Source of the DNA: Butyriboletus loyo
Lineage: Eukaryota > Basidiomycota > Agaricomycetes > Boletales > Boletaceae
Length of the DNA: 64,000 bases
Assembly (NCBI GenBank): GCA_038093515.1
Contig: JBBPSI010000009.1
Coordinates: 124,001 to 188,000 of the forward strand
Direction: 5' to 3'
Part shown: in pieces, positions 24,807-35,985 of the stretch
Layout of the letters: every line of letters begins with the position of its first letter
Position numbering within the stretch: position 1 is the stretch's first letter
The notes under the pieces: generated by a model
Database searches by the model: none
Told to the model about the DNA's origin: nothing
Seen by the model: only the letters and a program-made list of their open reading frames with translations
Position numbers and translations under genes: made by a program

Positions 24807-27304
24807 TCAGTATCCTGCGGCAATCCCATTTTTCCTCGAGTCGCTCGCCGCTGTGAACTCGCGTGAGTAACACGTCCATAAACCCCGGGAAAACACACAA
24901 TCGTCGCGTACCGTAAATCTTGCCATCTTTGCTCACAACAGTCTGAATCACCGCGGCGACACGATTTATATCCATTTCTACACCCAATACATCAGCACAC
25001 AACCATGGGACATCAACGTGGGCATCGAACGTACCCGTCACATTATGCCCCCGATCTCGGAGACTATCGATGATCAATGCTGGCAGAATGTTATCCGCAC
25101 TGACTCTCTCTGGATACAATTGATCATGGACGCGTCCATATTCCACGGCTTGGCTGGGATCCATGCCCCAATCCAAATTCAGCAACGTCTGCAAGAGGGC
25201 AGAGAAAATTTGCGATCCACCGGAACCACCAATGGCAAGGTAAAGTGATCCGTCGGCGTATTCTAGGATGGTGGGTGATATGGAAGACAGTGGTCGCTTG
25301 CCCGGCTCAGGGTAATTGTCTGGGTGGGTCAGCGATTGGTCACGTTCTAAAAGTGGATAGTTTGGAGTATGAAGACTTACACGGGGATGGCCGTAAGCCG
25401 AACGCATTCGAAATCCCGGGCGTGGAGAAATCATCCATCTACATCAAATGATTCAGAGGCGACTCTCAACGCGCTCCATAGATTATTCATACCTCGTTGT
25501 TCAGGATAATACCCGTTTCTGGGTCAAGCACTTTAGAGCCAAAGACCAGATTCACCGTGGTGGTCAATGCGACGGCCATACCCTCCTTGTCCACCACTGA
25601 GACGTGGCTCTGTCCATTCGAAAATAAGCACTCGTGATCCAGATGTTGCAGAATACGTACGGTGCCATGATCGATCTCGACATCAAATTCAGGGTTATAA
25701 TATTCCGGCGGATGAGTCCGGTCCTTGATGCGGCAACTATCAAAAATAATGAAAAGCCAATACGCAAAAAAACTCTCACGTCCGTGAGGTTAACGGCGAC
25801 CAGGCGAGCAAATTCCTTGGTCGGGATTTCCCTAACACGAGTGATATTCCCTGTATAGCAGGAGACGTCTCCTATCCGCGTTCTAGAGCACCATCAGAGT
25901 TAGCCACCACGAACAATGTGTTTCCATCTCGACCTACCGTGCTGCAAACCCGACTGGTCGCCGTTGAGATCTTGAGAAATGATCCTCACGGTGAACACAT
26001 GGACTTACACTTCGTCGCCTCGACAATTCTATGCACATTTAACGGCGTCCGACCCTCGCCGATGAGATCAAATCGCTCAAGGAGGTTTAACATGTGGAGA
26101 AGCACAGGCCCAGAAGCAGGAGCATGTAAAGTGTACACTTTCTTATCATGGTAAGTTCCTTCGAGCGCACGTTCGACCTTGACAGTATAGTTCTCAAGGT
26201 CCGCATGTGTAAGAATACCACCTGTTTCGTGAACTTTACGAATGATAGAATCAGCAATGGAACCCTGTCATTGGTGTCTAATTGGATCACCGTCGTCCGA
26301 GAACAGAAGAAATTGAACCAAACCTTGTAAAAAGCACCCGGCCCTTCATTTGCAATTATATCGAGCGTGCGGGAATAATTTGTGCGCCGAATGGGCTCCC
26401 CCTGAAGAAGCAGCTTTCCCTCCGGGGCAAACACGGCTTGCCAGTCTTTGCTGTGGAGCATGATATCCGAGAACATCTGTAATACATAAATAATTGGAAG
26501 GTAGTCTATGGCGATCACCTACTTGGATCCTCCTGGCTAGCTCCACGTCCACAGTCCATTCGGCAGCCAGTTTGACACTCGGCTGAATGAGTCTTGACCA
26601 GGGCAAACGACCCCACCGACGATGGGCTTCTTCGAAGCCACGAACTTCACCTGGCACCGCGACTGCCAAGCCACCAATTCGGGCAGCTGAAGGATTGTTA
26701 ACATACATCATCTCGCTCGCCAGCGCCGGCGCAGTTTCCCGGAAATCAACCGTGAACACCTCGGATGTGGTACCTGGTATTGTGGATGGCACGCGAACGA
26801 CCATGAAGCCGCCTCCACCGATCCCTGAGCTTTATGTAATTCCGGGACAAACGTTGAGCCGGATGAACTCGTCATACAGGTGGTGATGAGCAGGACTCAC
26901 GAGAACATGTTGACGACACCGGTGCAAAACGAAGCACTGATGGCTGCGTCGACGGCGTTCCCTCCGTCCTTGAGTACGTCGACCCCAATGTCGGAGCAGC
27001 GCTTGTTCTCTGCTGCGACGGCGCCATGGTCCGCTGTGATCAGATAAGAGGGATTGCGAACGGTTGCGCGTGAACGGATTGATAGTAGACATGACAGAGG
27101 GATGCTACGAGCGAGCACCAGAAGGAGGCAGAGGGAACTAATGACAAGGAAGCCTCGCTTCCATGAGCTGGGCGCACGCTTCCTGACGTGAGAGCCGGTA
27201 TACAGAGGAAGCAAGTCGTTGGAAAAGGATTTGAGTCCGATTAGCAAAGGAAGGTAGATTCGTGTGTCTGCATCCTCGAGGGGGGGTAACTTTTCAGATA
27301 ACAT
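24807..27304 (-). CDS. Gamma-glutamyltranspeptidase, type II membrane
   Basis: Glutathione hydrolase/transpeptidase. ATG 27304 starts MLSEKLPPLEDADTRIYLPL, followed by a basic stretch and a single TM anchor (GFLVISSLCLLLVLARSIPL). The catalytic domain begins YLITADHGAVAAENKRCSDI, then LKDGGNAVDAAISASFCTGV and SGIGGGGFMVVR. The autocatalytic site is DHGT (Thr at the end of one exon, about 25665) joined across an intron to SHVSVVDKEGMAVALTTTVN. RPLSSISPTILEYADGSLYL and LAIGGSGGSQIFSALLQTLL follow. The C-terminus, after the last intron, is KIYAASDSRKNGIAAGY with TGA at 24807-24809; an unspliced reading would run on to 24784. All catalytic and oxyanion motifs are present. A decayed second copy lies at 30070-32016. 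Confidence 0.93.
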
Positions 27305-27491
27305 AATGTCTGGGATGTGGTCAGTGCCGTCGAGCTATAACTCGGGAGCGTGCTAGACGCAAAGAAGGAAACGAACGAGTACCCTGAGGCCCACGCCTCC
27401 GATTGTTCGGTTCTCACATAAAGATCGCAACGAAGTTATCGCTTAGATAACGATAACGACTACATGACGTTCTACTTTCGGAGTCACGACC

Positions 27492-29628
27492 ATGCGTAGA
27501 ACAGATACATTGTCTCTCATAGGTCGGGACGACTCTGCGTCGAGTCTGTCGCGCTACACAAATGCAAGGTTGGTTTAACGGCACCACTCAACGTCGTCGG
27601 GCACATGGTGACCACATTTGCTCAGCACCAACGTTTCGGACGCGCGAGCAAACACAATAGGTCTCCTGATGCCTATTGGTTCACTCGATGTGCTTAATGT
27701 ATCTCCATAGACATTTCAGAGTATAGGCCGGCGAAACGAAGAAAGGTCGCTGACCTCAATAAGCGTTTCGACCGCATGATCAAGTCGGTCAACACCACGC
27801 TCGCGTGCAGAAACGACAACTCAGCCGCGTCACGAAAAAGGGTGCAGTCCTCCGGTACCTCCTCCGTCAGCAGTCACGATACACCAAAGACCCCGGTGGA
27901 CGCCTACAGCAGCCTCCATCAAGGGAGACTGGGCAAAGATTTTTCCGTGCTGAAAATGAAAAAGTCGCCCTTGCTTGCTCGGGAAGACTCTGATGGACGT
28001 CCTAAGCCTGCGGTATGCGTATATGCGCTCATTCTTCCCGATCTCCCGTGCTTTTCCCATTTTCAACGTCTAGGATCCACCCAAGGAACCAAGGAACCGA
28101 CTCCCCGATTGGCTCGCGAATACGTTCTGTAGCTTAGAAGCAGGTCATCCCTTGCGAGGATTGCTATCACCTTCTCGCATTAATACGGAATCCAAGTCCA
28201 GCTCCCCTACGGCACATCTGGAGGGTGTTCCCCATGAGGAAGAACTATTTGCATTCTCGCCCTTCGAATTCGACAAACAAGAGAATGTTCCTGGCGCAGC
28301 TTATCACGCGGACAGTACATTAAATGCGCAGGGCAACGTTTCGTCTATCGTTCCTGAACACATACTATCGTACCTGCAGCCTGAGGCGTCGACTAATGCT
28401 TTGCCGTTTTCAACCCCAGGCCGTTTCGCCCCAGTTCGCAGGTCGATAGAGTGTTCAATTGTTCACGGCAAACCCTTGGTCCCTGTGCCACAGCAAGTGA
28501 CTTCCAATGCCACTAACATGATGCATCCTCCAGCATTACCTGCGTCTCATTTACGTCTAGGTGATGAAATTGAACTGCCACAATTCACTCGGGCATTTTC
28601 GGGATTCGGCCAAGACAATGAACCCTCCTCGGACTTCCAGGAGCTCGGTGCCTGTATGAGTCACCAAGTGTTTCGGGGTGGCAACGATTGCTTCAACGTG
28701 TTTGTAACTCCAGGACCCACCCTTTCTTCTTCCCTCCCAGTCTACTTCGATTCACCGACAGAAGATCCTTCGCTATCTGATCCTCTCCAACCCGAATCTT
28801 ACGGGTTGGATACCAATGCTATTGACTTCCGTTGGCGCCTGTTCTTGCGATCGAATGTCGAAGAAAGCGACACGAACAGACATTCTACATTGCCTTCATC
28901 CCCGTTTGGATACGCTGTACCCAATCAGGTGGGCGATCAGAACGGATGGGGTGCACGTTTCGCTGTGGACCAGGAAGAGTATGCAGCCTCCAGCGAGGAA
29001 TTCCCTTCCCTCACAGAAGATGGGGAGATAGCCTATCTCGATGACGTTGGCCCGATACAGCCTAACAACATGAATACGAGCACTTTCATCCGGTCCTGGT
29101 CGTCGCCGATCGATGATGTACTACAGCAGGTGAGGCTGGCATTATCCTTGCGGGCATATTCTTATCTCCGCTTCGAGAACAGCGTACATCGCTGGCTGCC
29201 GATAGTGTTCTACCTCGTGTTGATGGAGAAAACATACGTGCTAGTGAAGAACTTGCCTTGGTGAGTGAACGGGAGACGATAAGCGAGGTAAATTTATGAC
29301 TTTTTTGTGGGTCCATTGCCGTCGTTCCTCGAAGCTGCATGGCGAAGAAGTAAGAGCTACTGAATCGGAGGCTCGCGAGATACGGCTTTCGACGCCGATA
29401 AGGCAGGTGCCTGTTTCCCCTCCCAGCGCACCGCAAAAGGTTCGATCGAATCAATCATGTGGAGTGCCACAGACACCTGTTCGCAAGACGTCTTCCGCGT
29501 TGTCCTGGATGATTCCATTGAGATCCTCAAAACGCACCATCGCGGCTCACGATGACGTCGACCGTCGCCTTTCGCGCATTTCCGAAAACAGCCGCGATAG
29601 CATTGAATCTTGGAGTGAGATGGGTTGA
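27492..29628 (+). CDS. Uncharacterised nuclear-type protein
   Basis: Proposed ATG 27492 (MRRTDTLSLIGRDDSASSLS). An intron of about 160 nt ending at 27727 joins in frame to PAKRRKVADLNKRFDRMIKS, which contains a basic NLS-like cluster. A second intron (about 28017-28074) joins KPA to DPPKEPRNRLPDWLANTFCS. A long exon to 29127 is low in Lys/Arg and rich in Ser/Pro/Glu. A short exon ending SERETISE and a last exon with PIRQVPVSPPSAP and MIPLRSSKRT run to the TGA at 29626-29628. There is no known domain. Composition suggests a largely disordered nuclear phosphoprotein. It is divergent from GGT with about 190 bp between them. An earlier start is possible. Confidence 0.6.
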
Positions 29629-30069
29629 AGGCGCTTGTCAATGTCGTCCGTTTGCTTCAGCAGAGCAGTTCTGTGTTGTTTGTTGTACATGGCAGTATCC
29701 TACTGTTTCGATGCTATGAACTTGAGAGAAAAATGCCCCTGCGAGTGAACTTTTCGACGAGAGTACCCTTCCCCCTTCACACTTGAGAGTCTATAATAAT
29801 CGTTGTAGGCGTGTTTTTCGTGGTCGCCAGATGCAAGTTGTGATGTTAATGGTCATGTATCGCGTCAATGCCAGTGGTGTGCTGGACCTTGTCCGCTCAC
29901 TGCCACCATCATCGTCACCGACGACACTCTCTGGTCATTTCACTTATGCACGATGTCGATGAACTCAAAAGGTACTTGTGTGATGCAACACTCGATATGC
30001 AATCCTACATCAGTGAAACGGTTGGTGGTCAGAACCAACGGCTACTAACAGTCTGTAGCACTCTGTAGC
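29629..30069. other. Intergenic, nothing recognised
   Basis: 3' flank of the uncharacterised gene up to where GGT homology begins. Short chance frames only. Confidence 0.4.
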
Positions 30070-32016
30070 ACTCGGCTACGCTCGGGAAACTACTCCATCG
30101 TCCCACAGCTTGGCTGGCGTCCATCTCCCCGACCCAGATTCAAGAACGCCCGGAAGACAGTCATGGCGAAGCAAAAACTGTGCATCGCATATTCCCTGAT
30201 GGTGGATACAGTGGGAGACAGTGACCACTTTCCCGGCTCAGAATCGTGTCACCTAGGACAGCGATGCGTTGCTCTGGCATGAAACAGTTTGGAGTAAAAG
30301 GGCTTCCACGGGGATGGCCGCAAGCTCAGTTTATCGGGGATCCTGGGTATGGAGAAATCATCTATCGAGATCGATAACGTGCAGGGTGGTATAGGCATTA
30401 CTTCGTCGTTCAGGCTGACACTCGCTGAGAGCCAAAAAAAAGTCCGGTTCACCGCGGAGGTCAATGCGATGGCCATGCCATCCTCATCTACCGCGGAGAT
30501 ATGAGTCTGTTGATCCAAGACCAAGCATTCGTGAGTTAGATAACGTACGGTGCCATGATCGGTCTCGATAAGTATCGAATCCAGGATTATAATAACTCAG
30601 TAGCTGCCAGTGAGTGCATTCCTTGATGACAACACTGTTGTGTAAACAACGGAAATATAATATGCATAAAACTCTCACATAGGTAAGATTGGCAGCTGTT
30701 TGATGATCTCTCTGACACTGATCATGTTACTTAGGTAGTGAGAGAGGTCTCCAATTCTTGTTTAGACCACCATCAGAGTTGGCCACGGGGAATGCGTCTT
30801 GGTGAATGTATGGACTTACACTTCGTCGCTTCGACAATTCCACGCACATTCGACGGCGTCCAACCTACACAAATCAAATCAAATCGCTCAAGTTAGTTCA
30901 GTATGTGGAGAAGCACGGCCCAAGCAGGAGCAGGTGAGGTGTACGCTTTCTTATCGCGGAGGGTCCCCTCGGACGCACGTTCAGCTTCAACAGAATAGTT
31001 CTCGGGATCCGCATAGGTAAGAGTTTCGCGAACTTTATGAATGATGGAATCAGTATTGGCCCTGTCGCTGTTGCTCAGTTGGACTGCCATAGTCCGAGAC
31101 GGCACATTGACCCAAACCTTGCAAAAAGCGATGGGACCTTCGTTCACGATTATTCCTAGCGTACGGGAGAGGTTCGTGTAGTGGATGGTCTTTCTCTGAA
31201 GGAGCAGCTTCCTATATGCGCCAAACACGACACTCTGGTCTTTGTTATGAAGCACGAGGTCCAGATACATCTGTAATGCATTGGCAGGCGGAAGATTGGT
31301 GACCACCTATTTTTATTCTCTTTGTCGACTCAATGTTCGCAGTCCATTCGGTAGCTAATTCTGCGCCTAGTTGAACGAGTCTATGTCAGGGCAAATGACC
31401 CAGTGGCAATGGGTTTTTTCAAAGCCACGAAGTTCACCCGGTACTCCAACTGCCAACCCCCCTAAGATGGCAGCCGAAGGATCGTTGACATACATCGTCT
31501 TGTTGGCAAAGCCAGGTGCAGTTTCCCATTGACCGTAAACACCTCAGAAGCTTTACCGGGTTCCCTTGGTAGTCTGCGCACCGTCTTGGAGCTACCGCCG
31601 CCAATTCCAGGGTGTAAAACCCGGACCGAAAATTGAGCTGGATAAAGCTAGCTAATGGTGAACAGACTCACGAGAACATGGCACTGACGGTGGGTGCAGC
31701 GCTCATGGCTGCGTCGGAGGCATTCCATGTCTCAGAGCTGTCTATTCTCTGACGCAACGGCGCCATCTTCGATAGTGATCTGAGAAATGAGGTTGCGGGG
31801 AACGACGGGGAACGCGGACGACAAACACAACAGAGGTGTACTGCGAACGAATGCTGAAAGAAGCAGAAGGAGTAGTGACGAGAAAGCCCCTCTTCCATGA
31901 GCTGGGCACACGAGACATGACGCGAGAGTCAGTGTGCAAAGTAATCTAGTCTCGGGGAGTGTTCTGAATCCAGGTAGCGAAGACGGACGGACACGTGTGT
32001 TTGCATTTCGGACGCC
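30070..32016 (-). pseudogene. Decayed second copy of gamma-glutamyltranspeptidase
   Basis: Collinear with the intact GGT at 24807-27304 over nearly its full length, in the same orientation. Shared landmarks are SSWKRGFLV at the TM anchor (about 31900), GIGGG, SEVFTVN, the MYVNDPSAAILGGLAV segment, NEGPIAFCKVW, and the active site HGT plus THISAVDEDGMAIALTSAVN with the same intron position. Damage: the anchor exon breaks into unrelated frames, the second exon shifts frame between SEVFTVN and MYVNDPS (about 31525), the resumed frame stops at TAG shortly after CHWVICPD, and the exons toward the 3' end no longer join. The active-site exon is well preserved, so decay is probably recent. Confidence 0.88.
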
Positions 32017-32963
32017 ATGGTAATATCACAGGCGATACAGTCAGCGATGTTGGTAAACGTTCGCAACTACAATGCAAACCCGCCTAGCCTGAGGTCGACA
32101 TTATCGGTACTGAGGAAGCAAATGACTGGGAACGGAGTAGAACTTGCACTTACGAGAACAAATTGTGACTGCCTGGACATACTCAGGCTGACGAATTCTG
32201 CAGAAAACCCAACACGACCTGACAAGTCTGTATTTGATTACCTTGTTGGTAAGATTCCACATTGGGGGTTACTGACACGCTCGTCAGCCAATGAAGGGGC
32301 TCGGCCAAGCTCACGAGAGTTGCTGAGCACTGTCATTCTAGCTGCTTTGCGGATGCTGACTGCTGAGGGCTACGAAGGCGTCAACGGGTTATCGTCCAAA
32401 CCACGATATGATCCATTTCCGTCCGTCAGGCGAGGTGCGCCAGCTGGCCTCAACCAACCCATACTTTGAAACGGAATGGGTCAACCTGTTAGCCCCATGC
32501 GACAGCGGCGACTCAGGGCTGTCACGAGACCAAAAGATTTGAATACCTCCCGATGGTCTGCGGCGACGCAACAACCCGAGTTTGAGTTTGGAAACCACTG
32601 GCAAGCATGAGACACGTTTCGAAGTGATACGTGGCGCGCTCCAAAGTTCCGAACCTTTTTTTCTGCGTCAAAACTTGTCCGGAGTCAGCGTGATCGCCAG
32701 TTGCATCCGATCATCGTCGACTCAATGCATCGTATAGGAGCGCGGAACAAGTCGGCGTCGGTGTCGTGCTTGTTCTATCGCTCCACATCGGGAGTATGCG
32801 GTAGTGGAATGAAACATAATCGCGGTGACGTTAAAACAAAGCAACATAGCGGTATCAACATGGTTTCAGTAAGACCTGCAGGGTAAATATTCGATAATGA
32901 TCACTTCTCCCCCGAATGGCTCGCTCCCTCTCCACCTTGGACAGTCTGTAGAATTCATGACCC
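32017..32963. other. Intergenic with an unassigned 150-codon frame
   Basis: A plus-strand frame at 32017-32469 stays open for 150 codons but has no motif or splice context. The rest is featureless. Confidence 0.25.
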
Positions 32964-34036
32964 TCACCATCCGCACTCTCCACCGCCAAACTCTTCCACG
33001 AGAATGCTTTTCTCCCCTTTCACCTTCATTAGTCTGTACCGTTCCAGATCGTACACTTCATACGAGGCAGCAGCGAGTTTCATTGCCCGGATATGGTGTG
33101 GCCGTGAATTCGCAGCGATGGCGTGCTTTCGCGATTGCCAGATGCAAGTTGCCATGTTCATCCCCGTGTCTGGGTTAGGAATTCCGTACCAGTACATAAG
33201 AAGCTATCACGAAAACAGTCACACTCAATGCACCGAATATGAAATGAAATGACGACTCACTCCTCCATTGGAAACCGCTTCTTCGTGTGCCTTTCTGTCT
33301 GCGTCGTAGAGCGCTGCATCTATGGTGAGCTAAGCCTTCATTTTGGGGGAGGGATGTACTTACGACCGCTGTCACTGCCCTGTTTCCGTCGGCTCCGGAA
33401 GACTACGGCGTACCACTCGCGCTCTTCATCTTTTGGGAGCTCGAGAACTGACCAGTTAAAAGCGTCCGCGTAAGGAAGATTAGCATAATCCTCCGAGAGT
33501 GGACCGAAATGGTGCAATGCTTTATGCAGCGAGAGCGAGACGGGGTCGATATTTGGCAGACGGGTCTCTGTGACCAATGGTGGTCTATCTACGGGGACCG
33601 GCGGGACAGAGACATCCTGTGGAAGCGAGGACAGGAGGGGAGGCAGGTATGACAGGATGGAGCAAGGTTTTGTTACATTTTCGGCGGTAAATGTAGGAAC
33701 AACATGAGGATCTCGTTCTTCGGGCTCTCGCACAAGCTGTGTGTCGTCCTGCGGAGCGTCAGTAGCTGACCCATTGGGACGTTGGTGCGGTGGCAAGTCG
33801 TCGGGCACGTGCACAAGTCGTGCATCATCTGGTAGAAGGACACTGACGGACCCATCGGGACGTCGGCACAGCGGCAAGCCGTTGGGCTCATGCACGAGTT
33901 GCATGTCATCGCCGCTAACAGACCTGTTGGGACGTTGGCGCAATGGCAGACCCTTGGACACATGCACGAGTTGTGCATCACCCAGCAGAGGGTCCGTGAC
34001 AGATCCATCAGGACGTTGGTACAATAGCAAGCCCAT
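32964..34036 (-). CDS. UPF0643-like protein with N-terminal tandem repeats
   Basis: The C-terminal two-thirds matches the UPF0643 pattern: SLSLHKALHHFGPLSEDYAN, then AFNWSVLELP, then EWYAVVFRSRRKQGSDSG. After an intron (about 33370-33320) it reads ALYDADRKAHEEAVSNGG. After a second intron (about 33265-33205) it reads LLMYWYGIPNPDTGMNMATC, then IWQSRKHAIAANSRPHHIRA and AAASYEVYDLERYRLMKVKG, ending GGECGW at 32964. The biochemical role of the family is unknown. The N-terminus carries four near-tandem repeats of 24-27 residues (listed separately). The first in-frame ATG is 34036; the frame extends to about 34087 behind a possible acceptor (CAAG at about 34088), so an upstream exon is possible. 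An unspliced reading of intron 2 yields a false transmembrane segment. Confidence 0.78.
33719..34033 (-). repeat. Four 24-27-residue tandem repeats
   Basis: Coding repeats inside the UPF0643-like gene with pattern G-L-P-L-x-Q-R-P-[DN]-G-S-V...D-[DA]-x-L-V-H-x-P. Unit boundaries are approximately 34033-33953, 33952-33881, 33880-33800 and 33799-33719. Unit 2 lacks three residues. The DNA copies have diverged, so this is an old coding repeat rather than a recent microsatellite. Confidence 0.85.
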
Positions 34037-34087
34037 TAGAGGAGAGTAGTGCGGGGTAATGGCGGGGGGGTTTGAAGATGAAATCAC

Positions 34088-34631
34088 CTTGAGGTCTGTC
34101 CCGCCTGTATATAAGTAGCCAGCAATGACTGGGGTAAGAAAGGAAATAAGGACGATTCCCAGTCAGACTCTGGGACTATAGTGGGGAAAAGATGTGATGC
34201 CGTGATCTCATTGCGTGATCTTGCGTTGTTTCCCGTAAGTAAGTATAATTTGCAAACTGCATTGTCAGTCACCGCGTAACGGTGATACGGTCTTCAGAAA
34301 AGTCTCATACCAAGACTGCTGACGACACGATCTAGCCTCTCAGTGAGAAATATTGCACGAACATGGGTCGGTTGGAGCTCACCAACTACAAATGTGTCAG
34401 ACGTCCAAATCGGCGACGAAACAGTTGAATGATTTGATATCTTCCCGGAAGCTGAACCGATGCACAATAATGTCTCGTATGTACAGTGGCCAGCGTTCGG
34501 GTTTCAACTTGAATATCGCTGGTAAATGATCAACTGACCAACGAACCACTGGAATCGCCGAGAGACGGTTGCTTATGTGATCCATTTCGCTGGGTGGACG
34601 CAGCGCCGCCCGAGTTACTTCAAACCCACGA
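34088..34631. other. Divergent intergenic region
   Basis: Between the UPF0643-like gene and NUZM. An 87-codon minus-strand frame (34660-34397) overlaps the NUZM start and has no support beyond being open. Confidence 0.35.
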
Positions 34632-35310
34632 ATGGCAACCAGAAAAGCAGCAGAGTCCACACTCTACCACGTACATCCAAAGGGTTTTTGGAAGAAATTT
34701 CGTCCGTTGAAGCCTCGCATGTCGTCTCGCGTTGTCGCTAACGTTGGCACAGGTGATGCGGTGGTTGTGAATCCCGAAATTTCTTCTGGCCTCCCGATCC
34801 CGGAGTTGAATAGATACCCCCAGCCTGGCTCACGCACAGAGACATATTCCACTCCTGCGACGAAAGGTGCCAATGAAACCATTATACGCCTACACGACTG
34901 ACACTCGGACTAGCGTCGGACCCGGCTCAGAATCCCTACTGGAAACGCGATGTTCGGCGAGCCTACCCTCAGCTTTCGGTGGTCACTCAGTCAGATCTGT
35001 CGACCTTGCTTATCCAGCACTCCCAGCCGCAGTCGTATGCACACCCTTTGATTCACTGCTGTTCGTAGTTAATGTCCACCTCAGCGTCGCCCCTCCCAAG
35101 GAAGGTGAGGCCGCTCAAGTACCCGAAAAAGCACCGGATGCCGTGGATTTGACCCAAGCTATTGCCATCGTCGCTTCCACAACGCCGGTTTACAGCGAGG
35201 CGAAATTGCCCCCCAAGGTCCCCGTGCCGTTCAAGCGATGGCGACCAGAGCGCGCTCCTGATGCGCCACACGACCGTAATGCATACTTTCCCATGTTGCT
35301 ATACAAGTAA
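34632..35310 (+). CDS. Mitochondrial complex I accessory subunit NUZM (21.3 kDa type)
   Basis: Three exons: 34632-34866, 34914-35034 and 35085-35310, joined in frame to give 193 residues. The N-terminus is Ala/Arg/Lys-rich with few acidic residues (MATRKAAESTLYHVHPKGFW), fitting a mitochondrial subunit. Diagnostic segments are NPEISSGLPIPELNRYPQPG and NPYWKRDVRRAYPQLSVVTQ, which correspond to the NPYF..P.PG and NPYWKRDARRNYPRLSVV blocks of the fungal 21.3-kDa NADH-ubiquinone oxidoreductase subunit (NUZM). The C-terminus ends NAYFPMLLYK. This fungal-type accessory subunit sits in the inner-membrane complex. The first unspliced reading would stop at 34901, so the 47-nt intron is required. Confidence 0.82.
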
Positions 35311-35354
35311 ACATGGCTTCACCCTGGAGGCTTGAATGTCGATAGAGCCGAATT

Positions 35355-35888
35355 TCATACCCACGTCCCATGGTGAACGCCGAAAGAAAGAAGTAGAAAA
35401 AAAAAAGGATGAGAACAGTGAGATGCTACAGCGCCACAGATAGACGAGCGATGTGGCTCTCTCTGGCGCTGCATTTCGTCGTGATGATCACCTTCTCGTG
35501 TACGAAAGGTACCATATCGGTTTGGAAGACAAGCCTTGTTGATGATCAGCGGATACGGAATCACAATGATTAATTGATTGCCGTAGCACATCGGTGAGTG
35601 GTTGATAACAAGCACTTTGCGTGTGATCAACCCCACTCCGATAATTATAAGAGGACTACACGCTGGTAGCAGCGTTTGACCAGATGCACAAATCTTGAAG
35701 TAACTCTTTCTGAGCGAAGCGGCGAACCCAAGTTCTGTGAGAGTTGGAACATGCTGTGGAGGCGGAAGTGGATCGTTTTCATGATGCTGAAGTGACTCTG
35801 TCCTCGTCAATGTGCGCGGGGAACGGCCTCCGGGCGTCGTTCCCTCATGAATGGAAGCTTTGAATGAATGATAGAACAAGGCATTCAT
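35355..35888 (-). CDS. Hypothetical ORF (tentative)
   Basis: A 177-codon frame from ATG 35888 (MNALFYHSFKASIHEGTTPG). It contains PTLTELGFAASLRKSYFKIC, which looks like an amphipathic helix, followed by a hydrophobic stretch. The second half may be intron. It lies between NUZM and TFB4 and is divergent from TFB4. No family is recognised. Confidence 0.3.
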   Translation of the reverse strand: MNALFYHSFKASIHEGTTPGGRSPRTLTRTESLQHHENDPLPPPQHVPTLTELGFAASLRKSYFKICASGQTLLPACSPLIIIGVGLITRKVLVINHSPMCYGNQLIIVIPYPLIINKACLPNRYGTFRTREGDHHDEMQRQREPHRSSICGAVASHCSHPFFFLLLSFGVHHGTWV

Positions 35889-35985
35889 TTAGAACTGTTT
35901 TTATGAGTACATATTGTGGCTGCCCCGCCTCGACTCCAAGTTACTTTGACACACCAAGCTAGAGCTGGGTTGCTGATAGGTGACG

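Noticed and set aside
32017..32469. 150-codon plus-strand open frame
   Set aside because: No motif, signal, or splice partner, and it abuts the GGT pseudogene where selection is absent.
33175..33375. Apparent transmembrane helix (FIFGALSVTVFVIASYVLV) in the UPF0643-like gene
   Set aside because: It is a translated intron; removing it joins two conserved family blocks.
34397..34660. 87-codon minus-strand frame overlapping the NUZM start
   Set aside because: It overlaps well-supported coding sequence and has no family motif; probably a chance frame.
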